NCBI GenBank assembly: GCA_937966095.1
Contig: CALCKF010000005.1
Coordinates: 1-32,442 of the forward strand
Source of the DNA: an uncultured Eubacterium sp.
GTDB taxonomy: Bacteria > Bacillota > Clostridia > Peptostreptococcales > Anaerovoracaceae
Length of the DNA stretch: 32,442 nt
Reading direction: 5' to 3'
Shown: positions 7,653-15,023 of the stretch, piece by piece
Layout: each line of letters begins with the position of its first letter
Position numbering within the stretch: position 1 is the first letter of the stretch
Made by a program: the position numbers and the translations under genes
Notes under the pieces: model-generated
Told to the model about the DNA's origin: nothing
Seen by the model: the letters and a program-made list of their open reading frames with translations, nothing else
Databases searched by the model: none

Positions 7653-7844
7653 GTGTCGAGAAAATGTGAAATTTGCGGAAAAGGTCAGGTTTCTGGAAAC
7701 AATGTATCCCATTCCAACAGACATACCAGAAGAAAATGGAATGCAAATATTCAGACGGTAAGGATCGAGGAAAACGGAACAGTAAGAAAAGCCAAAGTAT
7801 GTACAAGATGCTTGAGATCAGGCAAAGTTAACCGTGCCATCTAA
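7653..7844 (+). CDS. rpmB: 50S ribosomal protein L28
   Basis: This 63-residue protein is bL28 of the large ribosomal subunit. It begins MSRKCEICGKG and continues VSHSNRHTRRKWNANIQ, the family signature. The Cys pairs CEIC and CTRC mark the zinc-binding (C+) form. I take GTG at 7653 as the start because AAGGAGGTG at 7638-7646 sits six bases upstream and family members begin at this point; the ATG at 7632 would lie upstream of that ribosome binding site. It is followed by a hairpin terminator. In Bacillus rpmB is next to the Asp23-family gene yloU, and that order is kept here apart from a small leftward gene between them. Confidence 0.95.
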   Translation: MSRKCEICGKGQVSGNNVSHSNRHTRRKWNANIQTVRIEENGTVRKAKVCTRCLRSGKVNRAI

Positions 7845-7853
7845 TTGAAATAT

Positions 7854-7882
7854 ACGCTCACATAAGTGGGCGTTATTTTTTT
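7854..7882 (+). terminator. Terminator after rpmB
   Basis: ACGCTCAC (7854-7861) pairs with GTGGGCGT (7866-7873), one G-T wobble, loop ATAA, then a run of T at 7876-7882. It overlaps the stop codon of the convergent small membrane protein gene and may serve both directions, though the minus-strand T-run is poor. Confidence 0.8.
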
Positions 7883-8070
7883 ATAAGGAGAATACCGCAT
7901 ATCATAAGTACGAAACTAAGCAGCAATACCCAGTATTTAAGCGGAAGCAGCAGTATGAATGCTGTAACGGCTCCGAGAAGGAGCATTACAGCTCCTATTT
8001 TTATATCATTGTTTTTTTTTGGCTTTTTTTTCTTGCTTGGAGGACAGCATCTGAAACATTGTTTATTCAT
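7873..8070 (-). CDS. Small two-segment membrane protein, unknown function
   Basis: This 65-residue protein is not one I can assign. The N terminus has closely spaced Cys residues and a very basic Lys-rich stretch (CFRCCPPSKKKKPKKNND), followed by two hydrophobic segments (IGAVMLLLGAVTAFILLLPL and WVLLLSFVLMICGILLI) and a short KK tail. The layout predicts a small integral membrane protein with a cytoplasmic basic N terminus. GGGGTGA just upstream of the ATG is a plausible ribosome binding site, and TATAAT on the minus strand (8093-8088) could be a -10. The balanced amphipathic layout makes it more likely a real gene than a shadow, but confidence is moderate. It faces rpmB head-on. Confidence 0.5.
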   Translation of the reverse strand: MNKQCFRCCPPSKKKKPKKNNDIKIGAVMLLLGAVTAFILLLPLKYWVLLLSFVLMICGILLIKK

Positions 8071-8110
8071 AGTGATTCACCCCGGGTATTATATGAAAAC
8101 ATTAAGAGCA

Positions 8111-8140
8111 TTGTGCATGTATAATCATATATGGTAAAAT
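8111..8140 (+). promoter_or_regulatory. Candidate promoter of the Asp23-recG operon
   Basis: TTGTGC (8111-8116), an 18-base spacer, then TAAAAT (8135-8140) with an extended TGG before it. A TATAAT at 8120-8125 lacks a -35. Confidence 0.35.
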
Positions 8141-8199
8141 AATCATGAAAGATAACAGAGAAGATAATATTTGTTTATCGATGATTCATGGAGGAGCAT

Positions 8200-8601
8200 A
8201 TGCTGGATATTGAAACAAAACTGGGGGATATTCATTTTTCTCAAAATGTTGTAAACAGGATCGTGATAAATGCGCTTGAGGAATGTGGCAAAAAAGCCGA
8301 ACTGATGCACTATAAAGGAAAATATATGAACGTGGTTCCGGGATTGGCATCCAGAATTAATCTTTATGATGGAGAATCAGGAGGAATACAGTTTGAAAAG
8401 ACAGAAGAAGGTCTGGATATAAAGGTATATATCATAGTCAGATTCGGTGTCAGTATCAAAAAAATAACTTCGCAGATAATAGATCGTATATATGAAGATA
8501 CTGAAAAAATATTGGAAGAGAAGCCGAAAAAAGTTACTGTTGTGGTTACAGGTACTCTTTCAAAGAATATTGCAAAGAGACATATAGAGGTGAGCAGATA
8601 G
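8200..8601 (+). CDS. Asp23/Gls24 family protein (YloU-like)
   Basis: This 133-residue protein belongs to the Asp23/Gls24 envelope-stress family. It shows an N-terminal strand region (LGDIHFSQNVVNRIVINAL), the core GLDIKVYIIVRFGVSIKKIT and a C-terminal VTVVVTGTLS strand. Family members associate with the cell envelope; the molecular role is not settled. The ATG at 8200 is preferred to the one at 8188 because GGAGGAG at 8190-8196 would otherwise lie inside the gene. In Bacillus, yloU lies next to rpmB and is followed by fakA (yloV), with recG a little further on. Here recG starts on the base after this stop codon and fakA is missing from the site. Confidence 0.82.
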   Translation: MLDIETKLGDIHFSQNVVNRIVINALEECGKKAELMHYKGKYMNVVPGLASRINLYDGESGGIQFEKTEEGLDIKVYIIVRFGVSIKKITSQIIDRIYEDTEKILEEKPKKVTVVVTGTLSKNIAKRHIEVSR

Positions 8602-10641
8602 ATGAATCCAGATGACAGGGTCACAGAGCTGAAAGGAATAGGTCCGAAAAAAGCGGAAGCTTTGGAAAGAATCGGAATTGAAACTCTGGAAGATATGATG
8701 CTTTTTATTCCAAGGGACTATGAAGACCGTAGAAATACAGTAAGAATCTGTGATATCAGTGAGGATAAAAATACAGTTGTCAGGGCAAAAGTGGTCATGA
8801 CAGTAAAGGATCGATATAGATACGGCAGAAAGCAGCTGCTCAGGCTGTTGGTATCAGATGATACGGGCATGCTTGAAGTTGTTTTTTTTAATGCCCGGTA
8901 TATTCAGGATAAATTTAAAAAAGGAAAAGAATATACGTTTTTTGGCAGGATTGTAAATAATTTTGGAAAACTGCAGATGATACATCCGGAATTCAGTGAT
9001 GAAAACGATACGGAAGCCGGAATACTGCCCGTATATTCTCTTACGAAGGGCATAACACAAAAGGAAATGAGGTCATGGCAGAAATCTTTAAAGGGAATTT
9101 ACGGAAAGGTTGAAGATTTTCTGAATCCTGAAATGCTGGAAAGGGAACGACTATGCAGTATGGAATACGCACTTTCCAATATTCATTTTCCGTCTGAAAG
9201 GAAAAAATATACAGAAGCAAAATACAGGATTATATTCAATGAATTGTTTGTTTTTCAGGCAGGTATATATGCAGCAAGAAAAAATGCGAGAAATGGAAAG
9301 CGGGGAATAGCTTTCTCACATGATGCAGACATCAGTGAATACATAAATACAATGCCTTACATTCTTACTGGCGCACAGAAAAGATGTATTTCAGAAATCG
9401 AGGCTGATCTTGTAAGTGACAGAGTTATGAACCGTCTTGTACAGGGAGATGTAGGCTCCGGCAAGACAGCTGTTGCGGAAATCGCAATGTATAAAGCTGT
9501 AAAAAGCGGATACCAGTCAGTATTGATGGCACCTACAGAGATACTGGCAAGACAGCATTATGATAGTATTTCGAAGGCGTTCAAAAATCATGGAATAAAA
9601 GTTGTGTTTCTTTCAGGATCAATGAAAAGTGCAGAGAAAAAATCAGTTTTGGACAAAATAAAAAATGGGAAAGCTGAAATCGTAATAGGAACACATGCGG
9701 TCATACAGCCTGAGGTGGAATTTGCCAGGCTTGGACTTGTGATAACGGATGAACAGCATAGATTCGGAGTACGGCAGAGGATAAAATTAAAGGAAAAGGG
9801 AAATAATCCCAATATACTGGTTATGACAGCAACCCCGATACCCAGGACACTTTCTGTAGTGCTCTACGCAGATCTGGATGTTTCCATAATAGATGAAATG
9901 CCACCGGGGAGAAAACCGGTCAGGACAAAATGTATAGCCGCTGACAAGCGTGATGAATGCTATAGTTTTGTAAGAAAACAGCTGGATGAGGGACATCAGG
10001 CATATGTGGTAACCCCCCTTATAGAAGACTCAGAGGCGATTGATGTCAGATCGGCTCATAACGTTTATGAAGAGCTTTCAAGCCGTTTCAGCAGATATAA
10101 CGTGTCGCTGATACACGGTGCAATGAAACAGGACGAAAAAGAGCAGATAATGGATGATTTTTATAATGGCGATATAGATATCCTCGTGGCAACCGTCGTG
10201 ATAGAAGTAGGCATAAACGTACCTAATGCGACTGTTATGATAGTAGAGAATTCCGAGAGATTCGGCCTTGCTCAGCTGCATCAGCTGCGTGGGCGTGTCG
10301 GACGAGGAAGCAGCAAGTCGTTTTGCTTCCTGATAAATGAAAGTGATTCACAAATAGCAGCTAAAAGAGGTGAGATAATGGAAAAATCAAATGACGGATT
10401 CTTTATAGCTGAAGAGGATCTGAAGCTGCGTGGACCCGGTGATATATTCGGTACCAGGCAACATGGAATTCCGGATTTTGACATATCGTATATTTCAAAG
10501 CATATGAAAATACTTGAACATGCAAAAAAAGAAGCAGTAAAAATAATCGATGAAGACCCTATGCTGAAAAATGAAAGAAACTGTGAGCTTAAAAAGAGGA
10601 TCATAAAACTTTTCGGAAATGATATAATGCTGATTCTTTAG
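8602..10641 (+). CDS. recG: ATP-dependent DNA helicase RecG
   Basis: This 679-residue helicase remodels stalled replication forks and Holliday junctions. The N-terminal wedge/OB domain begins VTELKGIGPKKAEALERIGI. The helicase core has Walker A GSGKT (285-289), DEQH (383-386), MTATPIPRTL, and the C-terminal motif GLAQLHQLRGRVGRG. The ending GPGDIFGTRQHGIPDF is the RecG-specific region. Length is normal. The ATG follows the Asp23-family stop directly, with AGAGGTGAG as ribosome binding site inside that gene, so the two are co-translated. I find no clear terminator after it. Confidence 0.97.
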   Translation: MNPDDRVTELKGIGPKKAEALERIGIETLEDMMLFIPRDYEDRRNTVRICDISEDKNTVVRAKVVMTVKDRYRYGRKQLLRLLVSDDTGMLEVVFFNARYIQDKFKKGKEYTFFGRIVNNFGKLQMIHPEFSDENDTEAGILPVYSLTKGITQKEMRSWQKSLKGIYGKVEDFLNPEMLERERLCSMEYALSNIHFPSERKKYTEAKYRIIFNELFVFQAGIYAARKNARNGKRGIAFSHDADISEYINTMPYILTGAQKRCISEIEADLVSDRVMNRLVQGDVGSGKTAVAEIAMYKAVKSGYQSVLMAPTEILARQHYDSISKAFKNHGIKVVFLSGSMKSAEKKSVLDKIKNGKAEIVIGTHAVIQPEVEFARLGLVITDEQHRFGVRQRIKLKEKGNNPNILVMTATPIPRTLSVVLYADLDVSIIDEMPPGRKPVRTKCIAADKRDECYSFVRKQLDEGHQAYVVTPLIEDSEAIDVRSAHNVYEELSSRFSRYNVSLIHGAMKQDEKEQIMDDFYNGDIDILVATVVIEVGINVPNATVMIVENSERFGLAQLHQLRGRVGRGSSKSFCFLINESDSQIAAKRGEIMEKSNDGFFIAEEDLKLRGPGDIFGTRQHGIPDFDISYISKHMKILEHAKKEAVKIIDEDPMLKNERNCELKKRIIKLFGNDIMLIL

Positions 10642-10689
10642 TATGGGAAAACACGGAAACATATGAAATAATTGCTTGTAATAGTTTTT

Positions 10690-10723
10690 TCACCTCAGGT
10701 TAAATTATTAGTACAGGAGGTGA
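10690..10723 (+). promoter_or_regulatory. Possible anti-Shine-Dalgarno hairpin before the SASP gene
   Basis: TCACCTC (10690-10696) is perfectly complementary to GAGGTGA (10717-10723), which is the ribosome binding site of the spore protein gene. Pairing (7 bp, 20-base loop) would hide it. Whether it forms or regulates is inference. Confidence 0.3.
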
Positions 10724-10729
10724 GAATGA

Positions 10730-10930
10730 ATGTCATTACAGGATAAAATGAATGCTAGTGCAAAACCTGCATTAAAGAGTTTGAAGACTGAAGTGGCCAA
10801 TGAGCTGGGTCTTGCGAACTATGACCAGGCAGACAAGGGAAATATGACTGCAAGACAGAATGGTTATGTTGGCGGTTATATGACTAAGAAGCTGGTTGAA
10901 ATGGCTGAACAGCAGCTTGCAGGAAAATAA
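10730..10930 (+). CDS. Alpha/beta-type small acid-soluble spore protein
   Basis: This 66-residue protein coats and protects spore DNA. It has both family signatures: LKTEVANELGL, the region cut by the germination protease GPR after Glu, and GNMTARQNGYVGGYMTKKLVEMAEQQL, the DNA-binding block. The start ATG follows AGGAGGTGA. Such genes are read by sigma-G in the forespore. GTATG (10641-10645) and TGAAATA (10664-10670), 18 bases apart, weakly resemble a sigma-G promoter but I do not rely on this. It is good evidence that the organism forms spores. A terminator follows at once, so it is likely a single-gene unit. Confidence 0.96.
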   Translation: MSLQDKMNASAKPALKSLKTEVANELGLANYDQADKGNMTARQNGYVGGYMTKKLVEMAEQQLAGK

Positions 10931-10970
10931 GTACGTTAATGTTGAGTAAAAAAGAAAACTAATCGGAAAG

Positions 10971-11004
10971 GGAGATATTTGCCTTCAAGTAAATATCTCT
11001 TTTT
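10971..11004 (+). terminator. Terminator after the SASP gene
   Basis: GAGATATTT (10972-10980) pairs perfectly with AAATATCTC (10991-10999), extended by a G-T pair, followed by TTTTT. Confidence 0.8.
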
Positions 11005-11022
11005 CAATTTTTGTAGATATAT

Positions 11023-11051
11023 TTTACCTTTAGTGATAGAATGGTTAAAAT
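11023..11051 (+). promoter_or_regulatory. Candidate promoter of rsmD
   Basis: TTTACC (11023-11028), a 17-base spacer, then TAAAAT (11046-11051), placed between the SASP terminator and the rsmD ribosome binding site. Confidence 0.45.
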
Positions 11052-11069
11052 AGTTTACGGAGGAAGTAT

Positions 11070-11606
11070 ATGAGGGTGATCGCAGGGAAGTATAAAGGCA
11101 GAAAACTGGAAACACCGGTGGATTATTCGGTAAGGCCAACAGCAGATAAAGTAAAGGAAGCTATGTTCAGTATACTTATGGGCAAAATACGTGAAAGCAG
11201 ATTTCTGGATCTGTTTGCGGGCACCGGCAGCATCGGTATAGAAGCTCTTAGCCGAGGCGCTTCATCGTGTGTTTTTGGAGACAGTTCCAGAGAAAGCATA
11301 AAACTCATAAAGAAAAACATAGAGCTGTGCGGTGCCGGAGATGCAGCAACGGTCGTTTCAGGAGACTTCAGAAAAGTATTGGATGCACAGGATGATAAAT
11401 TTGATATAATTTTTCTGGATCCGCCTTATGGCAGAGGATTTATAGAGCCTAGTTTTGAAAGTATAAGTAAACTCAGTCTTCTCAATGATGAAGGCCTGAT
11501 CATTGCCGAACACAGGAGAGACGAAGAACTGCCGGAAGAACTTTATGGATTAAAAAAGCTCAAAGAACGAAAGTACGGCAGGATAGTGCTGTCAATATAT
11601 TATTGA
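11070..11606 (+). CDS. rsmD: 16S rRNA (guanine-966 N2)-methyltransferase
   Basis: This 178-residue SAM-dependent enzyme methylates G966 of 16S rRNA. Motif I is DLFAGTGSIGIEALSRGA (starting at 47) and motif IV is the catalytic DPPY (117-120) in FLDPPYGRGF. The N terminus MRVIAGKYKGRKLETP and VRPTADKVKEAMFSIL are hallmarks of RsmD. The ATG at 11070 follows GGAGGAAG. The rsmD-coaD pairing is conserved widely in Firmicutes (ylbH-coaD in Bacillus) and is kept here, with a separate promoter in front of coaD. Confidence 0.96.
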   Translation: MRVIAGKYKGRKLETPVDYSVRPTADKVKEAMFSILMGKIRESRFLDLFAGTGSIGIEALSRGASSCVFGDSSRESIKLIKKNIELCGAGDAATVVSGDFRKVLDAQDDKFDIIFLDPPYGRGFIEPSFESISKLSLLNDEGLIIAEHRRDEELPEELYGLKKLKERKYGRIVLSIYY

Positions 11607-11631
11607 ACATATCATTGAGGCATGATATAAT
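11603..11631 (+). promoter_or_regulatory. Promoter of coaD
   Basis: TTGAAC (11603-11608) overlaps the rsmD stop codon. After a 17-base spacer comes a perfect TATAAT (11626-11631) with an extended TGA. A second TATAAT at 11636-11641 with TTGAGG (11615-11620) may be a tandem start, though its spacer is only 15. Confidence 0.55.
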
Positions 11632-11657
11632 TTACTATAATTCGGGAGGATTGGCAT

Positions 11658-12146
11658 ATGAAAACAAAGGCATTATACACCGGATCGTTTGACCCGCTCA
11701 CCAACGGACATCTCAATATAATAGAAAGGGCATCAAAGCTGTATGATGAGCTTACAATAGGGATAATAGTCAATCCTTCAAAAAAATGTGCTTTTTCTCT
11801 GGATGAGCGCAGGAGCATGATAGCTGATACACTGAAGCATTTGGAAAATGTTCGCGTAGACTGTTTTTCAGGTCTTCTGGCGGACTATGTGAACGTTAAT
11901 GGATTTAACGTTGTAGTAAGAGGTCTGAGAGCTGCAATGGATTTTGAATATGAGATCCAGATGGCTCAGATGAATGCAAGGCTTTTTGATGAAACTGTCG
12001 AAACCGTATTTTTGATGACGGATCCGCAGTATTCTTTTATAAGTTCCAGTATGATAAAAGAGGTCCATTCTCTTGGAGGATCGATTCAGGGGCTGGTTCC
12101 TGATAAAATAATAGAAAAAATGGATCAATTAGCTAATGTAAAATAG
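11658..12146 (+). CDS. coaD: Phosphopantetheine adenylyltransferase
   Basis: This 162-residue nucleotidyltransferase makes dephospho-CoA from phosphopantetheine and ATP, the fourth step of CoA synthesis from pantothenate. The N-terminal GSFDPLTNGHLNIIERA holds the (T/H)xGH motif (15-18), VVRGLRAAMDFEYE is the substrate-binding stretch, and TDPQYSFISSSMIKEV is the C-terminal nucleotide-binding region. Length is typical. The start has GGGAGGA upstream. It is probably co-transcribed with the coiled-coil gene ten bases downstream. Confidence 0.97.
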   Translation: MKTKALYTGSFDPLTNGHLNIIERASKLYDELTIGIIVNPSKKCAFSLDERRSMIADTLKHLENVRVDCFSGLLADYVNVNGFNVVVRGLRAAMDFEYEIQMAQMNARLFDETVETVFLMTDPQYSFISSSMIKEVHSLGGSIQGLVPDKIIEKMDQLANVK

Positions 12147-12156
12147 GAGGATATTT

Positions 12157-12714
12157 ATGAGAGTTTTAGAGCTTTTGGAAGAAATCGAAGAAATAGTTGA
12201 TACTGCTGCGGGGTTTCCTCTTACAGGGAAAATAATGGTTGATTCACAGGAACTTTTGGAAATAGTAAGGGAGATAAGAGCAGAACTGCCGGACGAAATA
12301 CAGCAGGCACAGTGGATAAAGAACGAAAGAGAAAGGATAATAGCAGAAGCAAGGACACAATATGAAGCGGTTATAGAAGATGCTCAGAAACAGGCAGATG
12401 CCCTTGTTGAAAATAATGATATAACAGTAAAAGCAAAGCTGCGTGCAGATGAGCTCATGCGGGTGACAGAGAACACGGCAAAACAGCTCAAAATAGGTAC
12501 ATATGACTATCTTGACAGCATCCTTTACAGCTTCCAGGGTAAAATGGAGCATCTCAGTTCGATATATTTCGGAGAGATGTTTACAAGTATAGAAAAAGCT
12601 TTTGATGATATAAATTCCGCTCTGGCGGCAAACAGGGATGAGCTTAAGGATATGGCATACAGGACCCAGATGAATGCAGACGATATGCCTGAACCTGAAG
12701 TGCAAGAGGAATAA
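12157..12714 (+). CDS. Predicted coiled-coil protein next to coaD, unknown function
   Basis: This 185-residue soluble protein is very acidic and largely helical. Residues about 45-100 (AQWIKNERERIIAEARTQYE and onward) look like a coiled coil similar in style to the stalk subunit of ATP synthase or to DivIVA-like proteins. Such genes beside coaD in clostridia are often labelled only 'ATPase', without evidence of ATP binding; I see no Walker motif. The ATG at 12157 follows AGGAGG by seven bases. In Bacillus coaD is followed directly by ylbJ, so this gene is an insertion in that order. A role in envelope or division scaffolding is a guess. Confidence 0.75.
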   Translation: MRVLELLEEIEEIVDTAAGFPLTGKIMVDSQELLEIVREIRAELPDEIQQAQWIKNERERIIAEARTQYEAVIEDAQKQADALVENNDITVKAKLRADELMRVTENTAKQLKIGTYDYLDSILYSFQGKMEHLSSIYFGEMFTSIEKAFDDINSALAANRDELKDMAYRTQMNADDMPEPEVQEE

Positions 12715-12733
12715 CAGGAATTATGTGATACAT

Positions 12734-12776
12734 AATATCCATGGTCTTTTAATATAAATAGACTATGGATATTTTT
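12734..12776 (+). terminator. Terminator-like hairpin overlapping the ylbJ start codon
   Basis: The arms 12734-12746 and 12761-12773 pair over 13 positions (12 Watson-Crick, one G-T), and the loop can extend the stem by four A-T pairs with one bulge. TTTTT (12772-12776) follows. It looks like the end of the coaD operon, yet the ylbJ ATG at 12765 lies in its right arm. Confidence 0.65.
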
Positions 12777-13691
12777 AATTTTAACAGAAAAAGGATATTG
12801 GCTGCAGGGGCCGCCACATTGATATGCTGCATTCTTATGGTGATATTTCCGACGATAGCTTTGAATTCGGCGAGAAAAGGAATATCGCTATGGCTAACGA
12901 ATGTGCTTCCAGCCCTGCTTCCTTTTTTCATATGTGCGAACTTTCTTCAGAATATAGGAGTAATAAGGATATTCAGAGCAGGCGTTTTTCCATTCGCTAT
13001 GAGTGTGTTGTCAGGATATCCTATGGGAGCGAAAATAGTGGGTGATCTCAGGCGTGACGGAGAAATATCTCTTGAAGAGGCAAAGCGTCTTATGAGCTTT
13101 TGCAGCACATCAGGACCGGCATTCATGATAGGTGCTGTTGGTGCGGGAATGCTGGGGTCAGGTATGCTGGGAGGGATAATAGCTACGGCCCATTATGCAG
13201 GAGCATTGGCAAACGGCGTTCTGTATACCGCTATAATCGGAAAAAGCTGTCATTCAGATATAGCTCCAGTCAGAAACAGAGTGCAGGATAAAGGTATGCA
13301 GGAATCTTTTACCGAAGCCATAATAATGTCGTTCAGATCTTTGGGGATAGTACTTGCATACATAGTGCTTTTTATGCTGATTACGGATCTTATTCATATG
13401 TGCGGAGGTCTTTCACTTGTGAACAGTCAGGAAATCCGCGCCTTGATAAAAGGATTTTTCGAAATGACCGTAGGATGCGGTGCTGTAGCAGAGTGTTCTG
13501 AGGCAACTGATTTTCTTAAATGTGTGATGTGTTCAGGCATAATGTCATGGGGAGGCCTTTCTGTGATAGGCCAGTCTGCCAGCATGCTTGCAGGTACCGG
13601 AATAACTGTGAGATATCTTATACTGAGCAAGTTTACACATGGTGTCTTGTCTGCTGCAGCGGCTTTTATTATATGTGTATTTATGTTATGA
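12765..13691 (+). CDS. ylbJ: Sporulation integral membrane protein YlbJ
   Basis: This 308-residue multi-pass membrane protein belongs to the nucleoside-recognition (Gate) family and matches YlbJ, which Bacillus makes in the mother cell under sigma-E. It has an N-terminal membrane segment, then SARKGISLWLTNVLPALLPFFI, GYPMGAKIVGDLRRDGEIS, FCSTSGPAFMIGAVGAGMLG and further hydrophobic segments to the end. Its molecular function is not established. The start at 12765 fits the family N terminus, but there is no Shine-Dalgarno and the codon lies in a terminator-like hairpin. TATAAA at 12753-12758 would start RNA almost at the ATG, suggesting a leaderless message. A later start would remove the first membrane segment. 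Position after coaD matches Bacillus. Confidence 0.9.
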   Translation: MDIFNFNRKRILAAGAATLICCILMVIFPTIALNSARKGISLWLTNVLPALLPFFICANFLQNIGVIRIFRAGVFPFAMSVLSGYPMGAKIVGDLRRDGEISLEEAKRLMSFCSTSGPAFMIGAVGAGMLGSGMLGGIIATAHYAGALANGVLYTAIIGKSCHSDIAPVRNRVQDKGMQESFTEAIIMSFRSLGIVLAYIVLFMLITDLIHMCGGLSLVNSQEIRALIKGFFEMTVGCGAVAECSEATDFLKCVMCSGIMSWGGLSVIGQSASMLAGTGITVRYLILSKFTHGVLSAAAAFIICVFML

Positions 13692-13698
13692 TATAAAA

Positions 13699-14928
13699 AT
13701 GAAAATATTAGGAATGATCGTTGAATACAATCCGTTTCACAACGGACATAAATATCATCTGAAAAAGTCCATGGAGATAACTGGGGCTGAATATTCTGTT
13801 GCAGTAATGAGCGGTGATTTTACACAGCGGGGAGAAATCGCTTTGCTGGACAAGTGGTCCAGAAGCCGCCTTGCTGTGGAAAATGGTGTAGATCTTGTAC
13901 TGGAACTGCCGTTTACATTTGCCTGCAACCGCGGAGAGTTATTTGCTTCGGGTGCCGTTGATATACTTCAGGGAATAGGCATAACAGACATATCTTTCGG
14001 AAGCGAGTGCGGTGATATAGAGACGCTGCGGGAACTGGCAGATGCGATAATATCAGACAGTGACAGACTCATTGAGATAAGAAAGGAAAGAATGAGATCC
14101 GGCGTTTCATTTGCCAGAGCTTTTCATATCGCTGTTGAGGAGAGATTGGGAAAAGATAAAGCATCTCTTCTGACCAGTCCCAATAACATCCTTGCTGTGG
14201 AATATCTTAAGAGGATATCATATTGGAGACACACGGGACATATGATAAGAGCTTTTACGATAAAACGTGAAGGTGCTGGGTACAGAGAGGCAGACGATGA
14301 GTCGGGTATGGCAGGAGCTTCGGCCATAAGGGACATGATAATGACCGGTGCCGAGGGATTGGGAATGCTTGAGAAATATATGCCTGAGGATGTGGTTCAG
14401 GAAATATTAAGGTGTTCCGATATACAAAACGCGGAAAAAAGAGCATTTTTACTGCTAAAGGGTCAGCTCACAAGAATGAGCAGTGATGAGCTTTCGCAGA
14501 TATATTGTATGGGAGAAGGACTTGAAAATAAGTTCAAAAAGGAAATTATAAAGGCTGATTCAATGGCTGAATTTGTTTCGTGTCTTGTTTCACGAAGATA
14601 CACCGAGGCAGCGGTCAAGCGTCTTATTATCTATATTCTTACAGGGTTGAAGAAAAACTATGCTGAAGCGGACATGCCTGTTTATGCGCGGGTGCTGGCA
14701 GCCGGAAAACGCGGAAGGCAGCTGCTTAATATAATCAAAAAAAATGATATTGCATCAATACCGGTTATAACCAACATAAACAGATATAAGGAAATATCGA
14801 TGCCGACAGAAGATATACTGAAATATGATATATTGGCATCTGATATTTATAATATAATCAACGGAAGAAATCTATATGGATTTTCAGATCGTGTAGTCAG
14901 ACCGTATATTTCACAGCAATTGTTATAA
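13699..14928 (+). CDS. tmcAL: tRNA(Met) cytidine acetate ligase
   Basis: This 409-residue enzyme (Bacillus YlbM) uses acetate and ATP to make N4-acetylcytidine at the wobble base of elongator tRNA-Met. The N terminus MKILGMIVEYNPFHNGHKYHL carries the nucleotidyltransferase HxGH motif (14-17), and SVAVMSGDFTQRGEIALLDKW and LVLELPFTFACNRGELFASG are family landmarks. I start at 13699 because the family begins exactly there; an in-frame Met at 13639 would overlap ylbJ by 53 bases. There is no Shine-Dalgarno, only seven bases between genes, so translation probably depends on ylbJ or on a leaderless start. The ylbJ-ylbM order matches Bacillus. Confidence 0.95.
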   Translation: MKILGMIVEYNPFHNGHKYHLKKSMEITGAEYSVAVMSGDFTQRGEIALLDKWSRSRLAVENGVDLVLELPFTFACNRGELFASGAVDILQGIGITDISFGSECGDIETLRELADAIISDSDRLIEIRKERMRSGVSFARAFHIAVEERLGKDKASLLTSPNNILAVEYLKRISYWRHTGHMIRAFTIKREGAGYREADDESGMAGASAIRDMIMTGAEGLGMLEKYMPEDVVQEILRCSDIQNAEKRAFLLLKGQLTRMSSDELSQIYCMGEGLENKFKKEIIKADSMAEFVSCLVSRRYTEAAVKRLIIYILTGLKKNYAEADMPVYARVLAAGKRGRQLLNIIKKNDIASIPVITNINRYKEISMPTEDILKYDILASDIYNIINGRNLYGFSDRVVRPYISQQLL

Positions 14929-14951
14929 AATTCTGAAAATGATTAGAGGTA

Positions 14952-14980
14952 TTGTAACGCTTTGGCTTAACAGTTATAAT
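14952..14980 (+). promoter_or_regulatory. Candidate promoter of ackA
   Basis: TTGTAA (14952-14957), a 17-base spacer and a perfect TATAAT (14975-14980), within the 95-base gap between tmcAL and ackA. Confidence 0.5.
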
Positions 14981-15023
14981 AATATAGTTGTTTTAATATT
15001 AAAAATGTATGGAGGAATTATAA

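Noticed and set aside
10671..10690. Short ATTG...TAAT hairpin with a T-run after recG as a terminator.
   Set aside because: The stem has four weak pairs only; not supportable.
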